Below, piece by piece: positions 34,670 to 41,996 of a DNA stretch of 64,000 bases. A program made the position numbers and the translations under genes. Source of the stretch: Methylobacterium variabile (GTDB taxonomy: Bacteria > Pseudomonadota > Alphaproteobacteria > Rhizobiales > Beijerinckiaceae); contig NZ_LABY01000017.1 of assembly GCF_001043975.1 (NCBI RefSeq), forward strand, positions 17,325-81,324. Direction: 5' to 3'. Position 1 is the first letter of the stretch. Each line of letters opens with the position of its first letter. The notes under the pieces were generated by a model that was given only the letters and a program-made list of their open reading frames with translations, was not told the DNA's origin and ran no database searches.

Positions 34670-35086
34670 TCAGCGCCCCTCCGGCGGACCGGCCTCGCCG
34701 CCCTCGGCCCGCGCCGCCGGTCGCGCAGCCACGGCCGGTGCGGTCACGCCCGCCTGAGGCGATCCCGACCACGCACCGGGCTTCTGCCACCCGGTGCGGC
34801 CCTCGCTCAGGCCGTGCTCCAGGAAATGCAGCAGCGGGTTGACGCCCGAGGCCGCCACGTCCGGGTTCGCCGCGAGGTAGCCGCGGGTGCTGAAGCCGGC
34901 GCTCGGATCGCGGCCCTCCCGCCAGCCGTGGCGGAGGTAGTGCTCCAGGGGCGTCATCGACTCGAGCGGCAGCCGGATGTTGACGCGGACGTAATACTCT
35001 TCGTCGAATCCGGGCAGCGGGGTTCGAAGCAGTCGCCCACCGAGGTAGCGGGACACCAGTCGCGACCGGGCGAAGTGAAATCTCAT
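34670..35086 (-). CDS. Stand-alone protein with glycosyltransferase-associated repeats
   Basis: This 138-residue protein has two copies of a motif commonly found before glycosyltransferase domains. Copy one is FDEEYYVRVN...TPLEHYLRHGWREGRDPS (about 27-62) and copy two GYLAANPDVAASGVNPLLHFLEHGLSEGR (about 69-97). The shared core is DxxxYxxxNPDVxxxGxxPLxHYLxxGxxEGR. No catalytic domain follows; the rest is an Ala/Gly/Pro-rich tail. It may be a decayed fragment of a larger enzyme or a free adaptor. The function of the repeat is not known to me. Confidence 0.6.
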   Translation of the reverse strand: MRFHFARSRLVSRYLGGRLLRTPLPGFDEEYYVRVNIRLPLESMTPLEHYLRHGWREGRDPSAGFSTRGYLAANPDVAASGVNPLLHFLEHGLSEGRTGWQKPGAWSGSPQAGVTAPAVAARPAARAEGGEAGPPEGR

Positions 35087-35656
35087 CGGGCGTTTTCATC
35101 CCACTGGGCGCGCTCGGGACGCACGGGACAAGCGCCCGCAGCGACACCGAGGCCCCCGATTTGTCAAGGCGGGGCCGTCGCGGCGCATCGGCGGAGGGCC
35201 GGGCGTCCGACCCCGGCACGACGGCCCCGAGCCGGATACCTGACGCCTGAGCGGTCGGACCACGGCCCGGCGCAGCAGAGAAAAGCGCCTTCCCCCGGGA
35301 GGGGAAAGACGCCAAGTCTGCGACACGTCTCGGGAGGAGGTGCGGATACCGTCCGGGGCACGGGACGCAACGGACGGGATCAACGCGTGTCGCCGTTATC
35401 AGTACACGCCATGTCCCACAACTTGCAAGCCGCTGGATCACCCCCTTTGGTCTGATAAAACTAACGGCAGCGCTTGCCTTCGAGATTGTTGCGTTTCTTT
35501 CCGAGCATCGGGCCCGCTTCTAGGTCCGATGGGCGGCGTGGACGCGTCGGGGTCAGGTCGCGCGGGCTCTTCCCGCACAGGGCCTTCTTGCGCGGGCTCT
35601 TCCCGCACAGGGCCTTCTTGCGCGGGCTCTTCCCGCGCGGGGCCTTCCCGCGGTAG
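35087..35656. other. Intergenic region upstream of the polyamine-type ABC operon
   Basis: These 570 bases hold a 90-bp 15-nt tandem repeat (35560-35649) ending seven bases before the ATPase start. They also hold a 17-base segment, GCTGGATCACCCCCTTT (35432), that nearly matches the 3' end of 16S rRNA. An A-rich patch (CTGATAAAACTAACGG, about 35451) may be part of a promoter. No gene is apparent. Confidence 0.5.
35560..35649. repeat. 15-nt tandem repeat, 6 units, abutting the ABC ATPase start
   Basis: The units alternate GCGCGGGCTCTTCCC and GCACAGGGCCTTCTT, with the last being GCGCGGGGCCTTCCC. Any ribosome binding site for the gene at 35657 must lie within it. There are no spacers, so it is not a CRISPR array. 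Confidence 0.9.
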
Positions 35657-36787
35657 ATGTCGGCCTCCTGCCCACGCCGCCCGGACGACGTGACGACGCC
35701 TGCTCCCTCCGCGACCCCGCCCGCCACCGGCCGCCTCCGCTTCGAGGCGGTGTCGAAGCGCTTCGGCGACCATCTCGCCGTCGACGGCGTCAGCCTCGAC
35801 CTCGAGCCCGGCATCGTCTTCTGCCTGCTCGGCCCGTCCGGCTGCGGCAAGTCCACGCTCCTGCGGATGACCGCCGGCTTCGAGGACCCGAGCGCCGGCC
35901 GCATCCTCCTCGACGGGCAGGACCTCGCCGGCGCAGCCCCGCACCGCCGGCCGGTCAACATGATGTTCCAGTCCTACGCCCTGTTCCCACACCGGACCGT
36001 GGCGCGGAACGTCGCCTACGGCCTGGAGCGGGAGCGCTTGGCCAAACCTGAGATCGCCGCCCGGGTCGCCGAGATGCTGCGCCTGGTGCAGCTCGAGCCC
36101 CTGGGCACCCGCCGGCCCGACCAGCTCTCCGGCGGCCAGCGCCAGCGGGTGGCGCTCGCCCGGGCCCTCGCCAAGCGGCCGCGGGTGCTGCTCCTCGACG
36201 AACCCCTGGGCGCCCTCGACCGCTCCTTGCGGGAGGAGACGCAGGGCGAGCTGCGGGCGCTGCAGCGCCGCCTCGGCACCACCTTCGTCGTCGTCACCCA
36301 CGACCCCGCCGAGGCGATGGTGCTCGCCGACCGCATCGGCGTGATGGCGGCCGGCCGGCTGGTCCAGGTCGGGCCGGCGGCGGAGCTCTACGAGCGCCCG
36401 GCCACCCGCTACGTCGCGGGGCTGCTGGGCGACGTGAACCTGATCGAGGGCCGGCTCGGGGAGGGCGGGGCCGGGCGCTTGCGCGGCCTCGACACGCCGC
36501 TCGGTGCCCTGACGGCCTTCGACCACCACGGCGCCGGTGCGGCGGGAGCGCCGGGCCTGCTGGCCCTGCGGCCCGAGCGCTTGAGGCTCGGCGGGGAGGA
36601 GGGCCTGCCGGGCACGCTCCTCGACGCGACCTACCTGGGCGACAAAATCCTCTACCGGGTCGGGATGGCGGACGGGCGGGTGCTGCGTGCCGCCGGTCCC
36701 CCCGGCGCGGGCCCGGGGGTCGGCGCCCCGGTGCGCCTCGCCTTCGCGCCCGAGGCGGCCTCGCTGCTGGCGGCGGAGCCCGCATGA
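35657..36787 (+). CDS. Polyamine-type ABC transporter ATPase (PotA/PotG-like)
   Basis: This is a 376-residue ATPase. Walker A is LLGPSGCGKSTLLRM (about 55-69), the signature is LSGGQRQRVALARAL, Walker B LLLDEPLGALD and the H-loop VVTHDPAEAM. A TOBE domain follows in the last 100 residues (LLALRPERLRLGGEEG). PotA-type domains pair with PotB/PotC permeases. A GTG at 35690 is an alternative start that removes a Pro-rich tail. The gene overlaps the next permease by ATGA. No binding protein is encoded nearby, so the substrate (putrescine, spermidine or another cation) is open. Confidence 0.88.
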   Translation: MSASCPRRPDDVTTPAPSATPPATGRLRFEAVSKRFGDHLAVDGVSLDLEPGIVFCLLGPSGCGKSTLLRMTAGFEDPSAGRILLDGQDLAGAAPHRRPVNMMFQSYALFPHRTVARNVAYGLERERLAKPEIAARVAEMLRLVQLEPLGTRRPDQLSGGQRQRVALARALAKRPRVLLLDEPLGALDRSLREETQGELRALQRRLGTTFVVVTHDPAEAMVLADRIGVMAAGRLVQVGPAAELYERPATRYVAGLLGDVNLIEGRLGEGGAGRLRGLDTPLGALTAFDHHGAGAAGAPGLLALRPERLRLGGEEGLPGTLLDATYLGDKILYRVGMADGRVLRAAGPPGAGPGVGAPVRLAFAPEAASLLAAEPA

Positions 36788-37689
36788 GCCGGCGCGGGAC
36801 CCTGCGGCGGCTCGGCCTTCCGGCCGTGCCGCTCCTCTGGCTCGTCGCCTTCTTCGGCCTGCCGTTCCTCGTCGTGCTGAAGATCAGCCTGTCCGACCCG
36901 GCGACGGCGCTGCCGCCCTACACGCCGGTGCTCGACTGGGACGCGGGGCTGGCCGGCTGGGCCGACGTGCTCGCGGCCCTCGACTTCGAGAACTACCGCA
37001 CGCTCGTCGCCGACCCGCTCTACCTCGAGGCCGGCCTGACCTCGCTCGCGGTCGCCCTCGGCGCCACCCTGCTCCTGATCCTCGTCGGATACCCGATCGC
37101 CTACGCGATGGCCCGGGCGCCGCGCCGGTGGCAGCCGCTCCTCGTCGCCCTGATGGTGATCCCGTTCTGGACGAGCTTCCTGATCCGGGTCTACGCCTGG
37201 ATCGCGATCCTGAAGGGCGACGGGCTCCTCAACCAGGCGCTCCTGGCCCTAGGGCTGACGCATAAGCCGGTCGAGATCCTCAACACCCCGGCGGCGGTGA
37301 TGATCGGGGTGGTCTACGCCTACCTGCCGTTCATGGTGCTGCCGCTCTACGCGGTGCTGGAGCGCCTCGACCGGGGCCTCGTCGAGGCCGCCCGCGACCT
37401 CGGGGCGAGCCGGCTCACCGCCTTCCGCACCGTGACCCTGCCCCTGTCGCTGCCCGGCCTCGTCGCAGGCGCCCTGCTGTGCTTCATCCCGATCACCGGC
37501 GAGTTCATCATTCCGGACCTGCTCGGCGGCCCTGACACCCTGATGCTCGGGCGCGTGCTGTGGAGCGAGTTCTTCTCCAACCGCGACTGGCCGCTCGCCT
37601 CGGCGGTGGCGGTGGTGCTGCTGGTGATCGTGGCCGGCCCGGTGGTGCTCTTCCGCGAGGCCGAGGCCCGTCGCCTGGAGCGACCTTAG
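36784..37689 (+). CDS. Polyamine-type ABC permease (PotB/PotH-like)
   Basis: This 301-residue permease begins with RRLGLPAVPLLWLVAFFGLPFLVVLKISLSDP, typical of PotB/PotH. The EAA loop is EAARDLGASRLTAFRTVTLPLSLPGLVAG, and GEFIIPDLLGGPDTLMLGRVLWSEFFSNRDWPLASA is the conserved carboxy segment, in the putrescine PotH style. The start overlaps the ATPase stop (ATGA, 36784-36787). Its TAG stop (37687-37689) is followed at once by the first of two minicistrons leading to the next permease. Confidence 0.88.
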   Translation: MSRRGTLRRLGLPAVPLLWLVAFFGLPFLVVLKISLSDPATALPPYTPVLDWDAGLAGWADVLAALDFENYRTLVADPLYLEAGLTSLAVALGATLLLILVGYPIAYAMARAPRRWQPLLVALMVIPFWTSFLIRVYAWIAILKGDGLLNQALLALGLTHKPVEILNTPAAVMIGVVYAYLPFMVLPLYAVLERLDRGLVEAARDLGASRLTAFRTVTLPLSLPGLVAGALLCFIPITGEFIIPDLLGGPDTLMLGRVLWSEFFSNRDWPLASAVAVVLLVIVAGPVVLFREAEARRLERP

Positions 37690-37728
37690 ATGTGCGACCA
37701 TAGATGAGCGCCCGTCGATGAGCCGCGC
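37687..37728 (+). promoter_or_regulatory. Threefold 14-nt start-codon repeat: two chained five-codon minicistrons
   Basis: The units are TAGATGTGCGACCA, TAGATGAGCGCCCG and TCGATGAGCCGCGC. ATG at 37690 reads Met-Cys-Asp-His-Arg and stops at TGA 37705. ATG at 37704 reads Met-Ser-Ala-Arg-Arg and stops at TGA 37719. The permease ATG is 37718. Each stop overlaps the next start as ATGA, and there is no Shine-Dalgarno sequence. Confidence 0.75.
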
Positions 37729-38494
37729 CCACCCACTCGCCTGGGCCGCGCTGGGCTTAGGGATGGCCTTCCTGTACGGGCCGATCCTGCTCCTCGTCGT
37801 CTACTCGTTCAACGCCTCGCGGCTGGTCACGGTCTGGGCCGGGTTCTCGACCCGCTGGTACGCCGGCCTCCTCGAGAACGGCCCCCTCGTCGAGGCGGCC
37901 CTCGTCACCCTCAAGGTCGCCTTCGCGTCGGCCGGCCTCGCGACGGTGCTGGGCACGCTGGCGGCGCTGGCCCTCGACGGGCGCCGGCGCTTCCCCGGCC
38001 GGCTGCTCCTCACCGGGCTCGTCTACGCCCCGATGGTGATGCCGGAGGTGATCACCGGCCTGTCGCTGCTGCTGCTGTTCGTGGGCCTCGGCATCCCCCG
38101 CGGCTTCTGGACCATCGTGGTCGCGCACGCGACCTTCACGCTGTGCTTCGTCACTGTCGTGGTGCAGGCCCGCCTGCGCAACCTCGACCGCGCGTTGCTG
38201 GAAGCCGCCGCCGATCTCGGCGCCACCCCCGTGACGGTGTTCCGCACCGTGACCCTGCCGCTGATCGCGCCGGCCGTCATCGCCGGCTTCCTCCTGGCCT
38301 TCACCCTGTCGATGGACGACCTCGTGATCGCGAGCTTCGTCTCGGGCCCCGGCGCCACCACCCTGCCGATGCGCCTCTACAGCCAGGTCCGCCTCGGCGT
38401 GACCCCGGAGATCAACGCGATCTCGACCTTGCTGATCGGGGCGGTGAGCGTCGCGGTGCTGGGGGCCTCAGTGCTGACGGCACGGCGGCGGTGA
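37718..38494 (+). CDS. Polyamine-type ABC permease (PotC/PotI-like)
   Basis: This is a 258-residue permease: LYGPILLLVVYSFNASRLVTVWAGFSTRWYAGLL is the typical PotC/PotI opening, with the EAA loop LEAAADLGATPVTVFRTVTLPLIAPAVIAG. FTLSMDDLVIASFVSGPGATTLPMRLYSQVRLGVTPEINAIST is the family carboxy signature. It forms the heterodimer with the preceding permease. No ribosome binding site precedes the ATG; translation probably depends on the chained minicistrons. The end overlaps the convergent HicA-like gene by 27 bases. Confidence 0.88.
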   Translation: MSRAHPLAWAALGLGMAFLYGPILLLVVYSFNASRLVTVWAGFSTRWYAGLLENGPLVEAALVTLKVAFASAGLATVLGTLAALALDGRRRFPGRLLLTGLVYAPMVMPEVITGLSLLLLFVGLGIPRGFWTIVVAHATFTLCFVTVVVQARLRNLDRALLEAAADLGATPVTVFRTVTLPLIAPAVIAGFLLAFTLSMDDLVIASFVSGPGATTLPMRLYSQVRLGVTPEINAISTLLIGAVSVAVLGASVLTARRR

Positions 38495-38695
38495 CCTCCA
38501 TAAGAATGCCTTCGGCAGTCCGGCATCCTTCAGGGTGCCGTTGGCGGTGTGTCGGGACTTGATCGCAGCATCGACCGTGAAGGCGCGTTTCGTGAGAGGG
38601 CTGAACCAGATCTCGTGATCCCCTCGACCCTGACGCTTGAACGCGCAGCCGGCGGCGAGCAAGAGCGCTTTGACCGCCTTGGTATAGTCGTTCAT
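38468..38695 (-). CDS. HicA-like mRNA interferase toxin
   Basis: This 75-residue protein matches HicA: MNDYTKAVKALLLAAGCAFKRQGRGDHEIWFSPLTKRAFTVD, then IKSRHTANGTLKDAGLPKAF. The catalytic histidine is in GDHEIW (usually GSHEIW). The double-stranded RNA-binding-like fold and the IKSRHTANGxLKxAG end are standard. The last ten residues (LWRSPPPCRQH) run into the 3' end of the polyamine permease on the other strand and look non-native. ATGA overlap with the antitoxin places it second in the operon, an antitoxin-first order. Confidence 0.78.
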   Translation of the reverse strand: MNDYTKAVKALLLAAGCAFKRQGRGDHEIWFSPLTKRAFTVDAAIKSRHTANGTLKDAGLPKAFLWRSPPPCRQH

Positions 38696-38925
38696 GCGGC
38701 CGCAGGGATCGAAATGCGGGCATGCATGTGCGCGATGATCTCGATCGCGACCTCACCCAACCCAGGCTCGTTTTCTTCCAGAAGCTCTGCCGCCATCGTT
38801 GGGATACGGGCGATCAAGGCATCGGATGTCGGGGCTTCGGCCCTCAAGCCTGCAACGTCGCTCTTGTCGACGTACCAAACTTCGGCGTCGGCGTCGTAAG
38901 CGATCTGAACGATGAACAGCGCCAT
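38692..38925 (-). CDS. HicB-like (DUF1902-type) antitoxin
   Basis: This is a 77-residue protein with a partial RNase H-like HicB fold: MALFIVQIAYDADAEVWYVDKSDVAGLRAEAPTSDALIARIP. This is the 'DxExxxWyvxxsDvpGLxxeaxt' pattern of DUF1902. No DNA-binding domain is attached, so autoregulation, if any, needs another factor. The TGA overlaps the toxin ATG. The pair lies between the polyamine operon and rutA and could stabilise this region. Confidence 0.72.
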   Translation of the reverse strand: MALFIVQIAYDADAEVWYVDKSDVAGLRAEAPTSDALIARIPTMAAELLEENEPGLGEVAIEIIAHMHARISIPAAA

Positions 38926-39080
38926 GATGTGATCCCGAAGCGTCGGGACCGAATGTCGTGGATTGCCGCGCGATCCGCAACGGTTCGGGAAAATTGCAGG
39001 ATCGGCATCCACTCGGCCCCGATCCTGCAACGGCTCCCCCGGGCGGCACCAGCCGCCCACCGGAACCCGGAGCTTCAAGC

Positions 39081-40163
39081 ATGGATGTCGGCGTGTTCAT
39101 CCCGATCGGCAACAACGGCTGGCTGATCTCGGAGGCGGCCCCGCAATATAAGCCGAGCTTCGCCCTCAACAAGGCGATCGTGCAGAAGGCGGAAGGCTAC
39201 GGGCTCGATTTTGCCCTCTCGATGATCAAGCTGCACGGTTTCGGCGGCAAGACCGAGTTCTGGGACTACAACCTCGAATCCTTCACGCTGATGTCCGGCC
39301 TTGCGGCGGTGACGGAGCGGATCAAGCTCTTCGCCTCGACCGCGGTGCTGACCCTGCCGCCGGCCCTCGTCGCCCGGATGGCGACCACGATCGACTCGAT
39401 CGCCCCCGGCCGCTTCGGGGTGAACATCGTCTCCGGCTGGCAGAAGGCGGAATACGCGCAGATGGGTCTGTGGCCCGGCGACGACTACTTCGGCTACCGC
39501 TACGACTACTCGACCGAGTACGTCCAGGTGATGAAGGAATTGTGGGAGACCGGAGCCTCCGACTTCCAGGGCGAGCATTTCCGGATGGAGGGCTGCATGA
39601 TGAAGCCCGCGCCCTCCGGCCCGATCCCGATCGTCGCCGCCGGCCAGAGCGGGCGCGGCATGGAGTTCGCCGCGACTTACGCCGACTACAACTTCGTCCT
39701 CGGCACCGGCCTCAACACGCCGACAGCCTGCGCGCCGACCTGCGCCCGACTGATCGAGGCGACGGCGAAGACCGGGCGCGACGTCGGCTCCTACGTGCTG
39801 ATGATGGTGATCGCCGACGAGACCGACGCGGCGGCGGAGGCGCGCTGGCTGGCCTACCGCCAGGGCGCCGACGTCGCGGCGCTCGCCTGGATGCTCGACC
39901 AGAGCACGCAGGACAAGAACGCCTCGGCCGACTCGACCGCGACCTGGATGAACCTGCCCGAGGGGGCGGTGAACTTCAACATGGGCACGCTCGTCGGCTC
40001 CTACGCCAAGGTGGCGCGGATGCTCGACGAGGCGGCCGCGGTGCCCGGCGTGAAGGGGATCATGCTGACCTTCGACGACTTCCTGGCCGGGCTCGACGCC
40101 TTCGGCACCCGGATCCAGCCGCTGATGGCCTGCCGGGAAGCCCGCCGGGAGATCGCCGCGTGA
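39081..40163 (+). CDS. rutA: Pyrimidine monooxygenase RutA
   Basis: This is a 360-residue luciferase-like flavoenzyme that opens the uracil ring between N3 and C4 to give ureidoacrylate peracid. Characteristic stretches are [59 protein letters not shown] and [45 protein letters not shown] and [14 protein letters not shown] come nearer the end. These are close to E. coli RutA across the length. The stop overlaps the GTG of an amidase gene; no isochorismatase-type RutB or other rut genes lie here. Confidence 0.93.
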   Translation: MDVGVFIPIGNNGWLISEAAPQYKPSFALNKAIVQKAEGYGLDFALSMIKLHGFGGKTEFWDYNLESFTLMSGLAAVTERIKLFASTAVLTLPPALVARMATTIDSIAPGRFGVNIVSGWQKAEYAQMGLWPGDDYFGYRYDYSTEYVQVMKELWETGASDFQGEHFRMEGCMMKPAPSGPIPIVAAGQSGRGMEFAATYADYNFVLGTGLNTPTACAPTCARLIEATAKTGRDVGSYVLMMVIADETDAAAEARWLAYRQGADVAALAWMLDQSTQDKNASADSTATWMNLPEGAVNFNMGTLVGSYAKVARMLDEAAAVPGVKGIMLTFDDFLAGLDAFGTRIQPLMACREARREIAA

Positions 40164-41743
40164 GCATCTCCGACGTGCTCATCGCCCGCACCATCCTGGC
40201 CGGCACGGTCGCGGAGAGCGCCCCGGCCCGGGACCTGCCCTCGGCTTGGGAGCGCGACGCTCCCGAGCCGGGAGAGGCCGAGCAGCGCCTGCGGTCGGCC
40301 GCGGCGGCGACGGGGGAGGCGGCGCCAGCCGCACCGCCCCTGCCGCCGGTGCAGGACGGCCCGCTGCACGCCCTCGGGATCGGCGCCCTCCAGGCCGCCT
40401 TCGCGGCGGGGACGACCGACCCGGTGGCGCTCCTCGCCGCCCTCCGCGAGCGCGTCGCCCGCCACCCGTCCGGCCGCGACGCGCTGCTGGCCCCGGTGCC
40501 GGGGGCGGAGGCGGCCGCCGCGGAGAGCGCCCGCCGGATCCGCGCCGGGCAGGCGCGGCCGCTCGAAGGGGTGCCGTTCGGCATCAAGGACATCATCGAC
40601 TGCGCCGGCGCCCCGGTGACCTGCGGCTCGCGCCTCACCGGCGCCCGGGTGGCGGAGACCGACGCGACCGTGGTGGCGCGCCTGCGGGCGGCGGGCGCGA
40701 TCCCCTTCGCCATGCTCGCCACCACCGAGTTCGCCTGCGGCTCGGCCCACAACCCGCGCTACGGCGCGGTCGGCAACCCGTGGAACCGGGCGCGCTGGAC
40801 CGGCGGCTCCTCGACCGGCTCCGGCGCGGCGCTCGCCGCCCGGCTGCTGCCGCTGGCCCTCGGCACCGACACCGGCGGCTCGATCCGGGTGCCGGCGGCC
40901 TGGTGCGGCATCACCGGCCTCAAGCCGACCCGCGGGCTGGTGCCGCGCACCGGCGTCGCGCCCCTGTCCTGGACCCTCGACCATGTCGGCCCGATGGCCC
41001 GCTCGGCCGAGGACCTCGCCCGGGTGATGCCCTGGATCGCCGGTCCCGACGGCGCCGACCCTCACGCCGCGGGCCGCTACGACGCCGCGCGGGGACGGGG
41101 CCTCGCCGGCCTGCGGGTCGGCGTGCCGGACGGCTGGTTCACCGCGATGCAGGACGAAGGCGTGCTGGCCGCCTGGGAGGCGATGCTCGCGGTGCTGGAG
41201 CGCGGCGGCGCCCGTCTCGTGCCGGTCGACCTCGGGCCCGTCGCGACCGCGCACCAGGACGGCTACACGATCGTGATGGCGGAACTGGCCGCCTTGCAGG
41301 AGCCCGACCTCGACCGCGCCGACGCCCTCGATCCCGGCACCCGCGCCCGGATGGACCAGGGCCGGCACTTTGCCGCCACCGATTACCTGCGCGCCCTGCG
41401 CCGCCGGCCCCTGGTGCTGGCCCAGGTCCTGGGCGCCCTGGATCAGGTCGACGTCCTGGTGACCCCGGGCCTCGGCGGCGAGGCGGCGGCGCTCGACACC
41501 CTCACCGTCGACGTGGACGGCACCGCCCACCCGCTCCAGGCGGTGCTGCCGCGCAACACCATGCTGTTCGACTATACCGGCCTGCCGGCCCTGATGCTGC
41601 CGACCGGCTTCGGCCGGACGGGGCTGCCGGTCGCCGCCCAGGTCGTGGCTAAGCCCTACGACGATGCTCTGTGCTTAGGCGTGGGGGCGGCGTTCCAGCG
41701 CGAGACGGGGCATCACCTGGAGGCGCCGCCGGAAGTGGGGTGA
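40160..41743 (+). CDS. Amidase signature family hydrolase coupled to rutA
   Basis: This 527-residue enzyme shows the Ser-cisSer-Lys triad: Lys in [12 protein letters not shown], cis-Ser in [15 protein letters not shown] and nucleophile Ser in [16 protein letters not shown]. It resembles AtzF/GatA-type amidases that act on small acyl-ureas or amides. Its GTG overlaps the rutA stop (GTGA), so it is co-translated. The first 60 residues ([25 protein letters not shown]...) are an extra segment with no recognised domain. I infer a role in breaking the product of RutA, perhaps replacing RutB or acting on a ureido intermediate. Confidence 0.82.
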   Translation: MSISDVLIARTILAGTVAESAPARDLPSAWERDAPEPGEAEQRLRSAAAATGEAAPAAPPLPPVQDGPLHALGIGALQAAFAAGTTDPVALLAALRERVARHPSGRDALLAPVPGAEAAAAESARRIRAGQARPLEGVPFGIKDIIDCAGAPVTCGSRLTGARVAETDATVVARLRAAGAIPFAMLATTEFACGSAHNPRYGAVGNPWNRARWTGGSSTGSGAALAARLLPLALGTDTGGSIRVPAAWCGITGLKPTRGLVPRTGVAPLSWTLDHVGPMARSAEDLARVMPWIAGPDGADPHAAGRYDAARGRGLAGLRVGVPDGWFTAMQDEGVLAAWEAMLAVLERGGARLVPVDLGPVATAHQDGYTIVMAELAALQEPDLDRADALDPGTRARMDQGRHFAATDYLRALRRRPLVLAQVLGALDQVDVLVTPGLGGEAAALDTLTVDVDGTAHPLQAVLPRNTMLFDYTGLPALMLPTGFGRTGLPVAAQVVAKPYDDALCLGVGAAFQRETGHHLEAPPEVG

Positions 41744-41785
41744 TCGGCTTCCTTGGTCGGCCGACCACGAGTGGATGTGGGGCGC

Positions 41786-41920
41786 CTATCCGCTCGAGCG
41801 GGAGCGCGTGCCGACCGCCTTCACCTGATCCACGATCCACCGCAAGGCAGCGATGACCGTCCCGGCACCCTGAGGGTCGGCGGCGATCCGCGCCAAGGGG
41901 ATGGTCGCCCACCCGTCCAT
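41786..41920 (-). CDS. Possible 44-residue peptide or gene remnant
   Basis: A short frame, MDGWATIPLARIAADPQGAG followed by TVIAALRWIVDQVKAVG. It has protein-like alternation and a continuing open frame upstream (PTLLLARIEDLGSGEAA). No ribosome binding site is evident. It could be the tail of a decayed gene between the amidase and tamB. I recognise no family. Confidence 0.2.
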   Translation of the reverse strand: MDGWATIPLARIAADPQGAGTVIAALRWIVDQVKAVGTRSRSSG

Positions 41921-41996
41921 GGCGGCCTCGCCCGAGCCGAGGTCCTCGATCCGCGCGAGAAGCAGGGTCGGGAACCGGGTGGGGCGATCGGAAGCC

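Noticed and set aside
35560..35649. Possible CRISPR-like array
   Set aside because: Units are 15 nt in direct tandem with no spacers, no partial dyads and no cas genes nearby.
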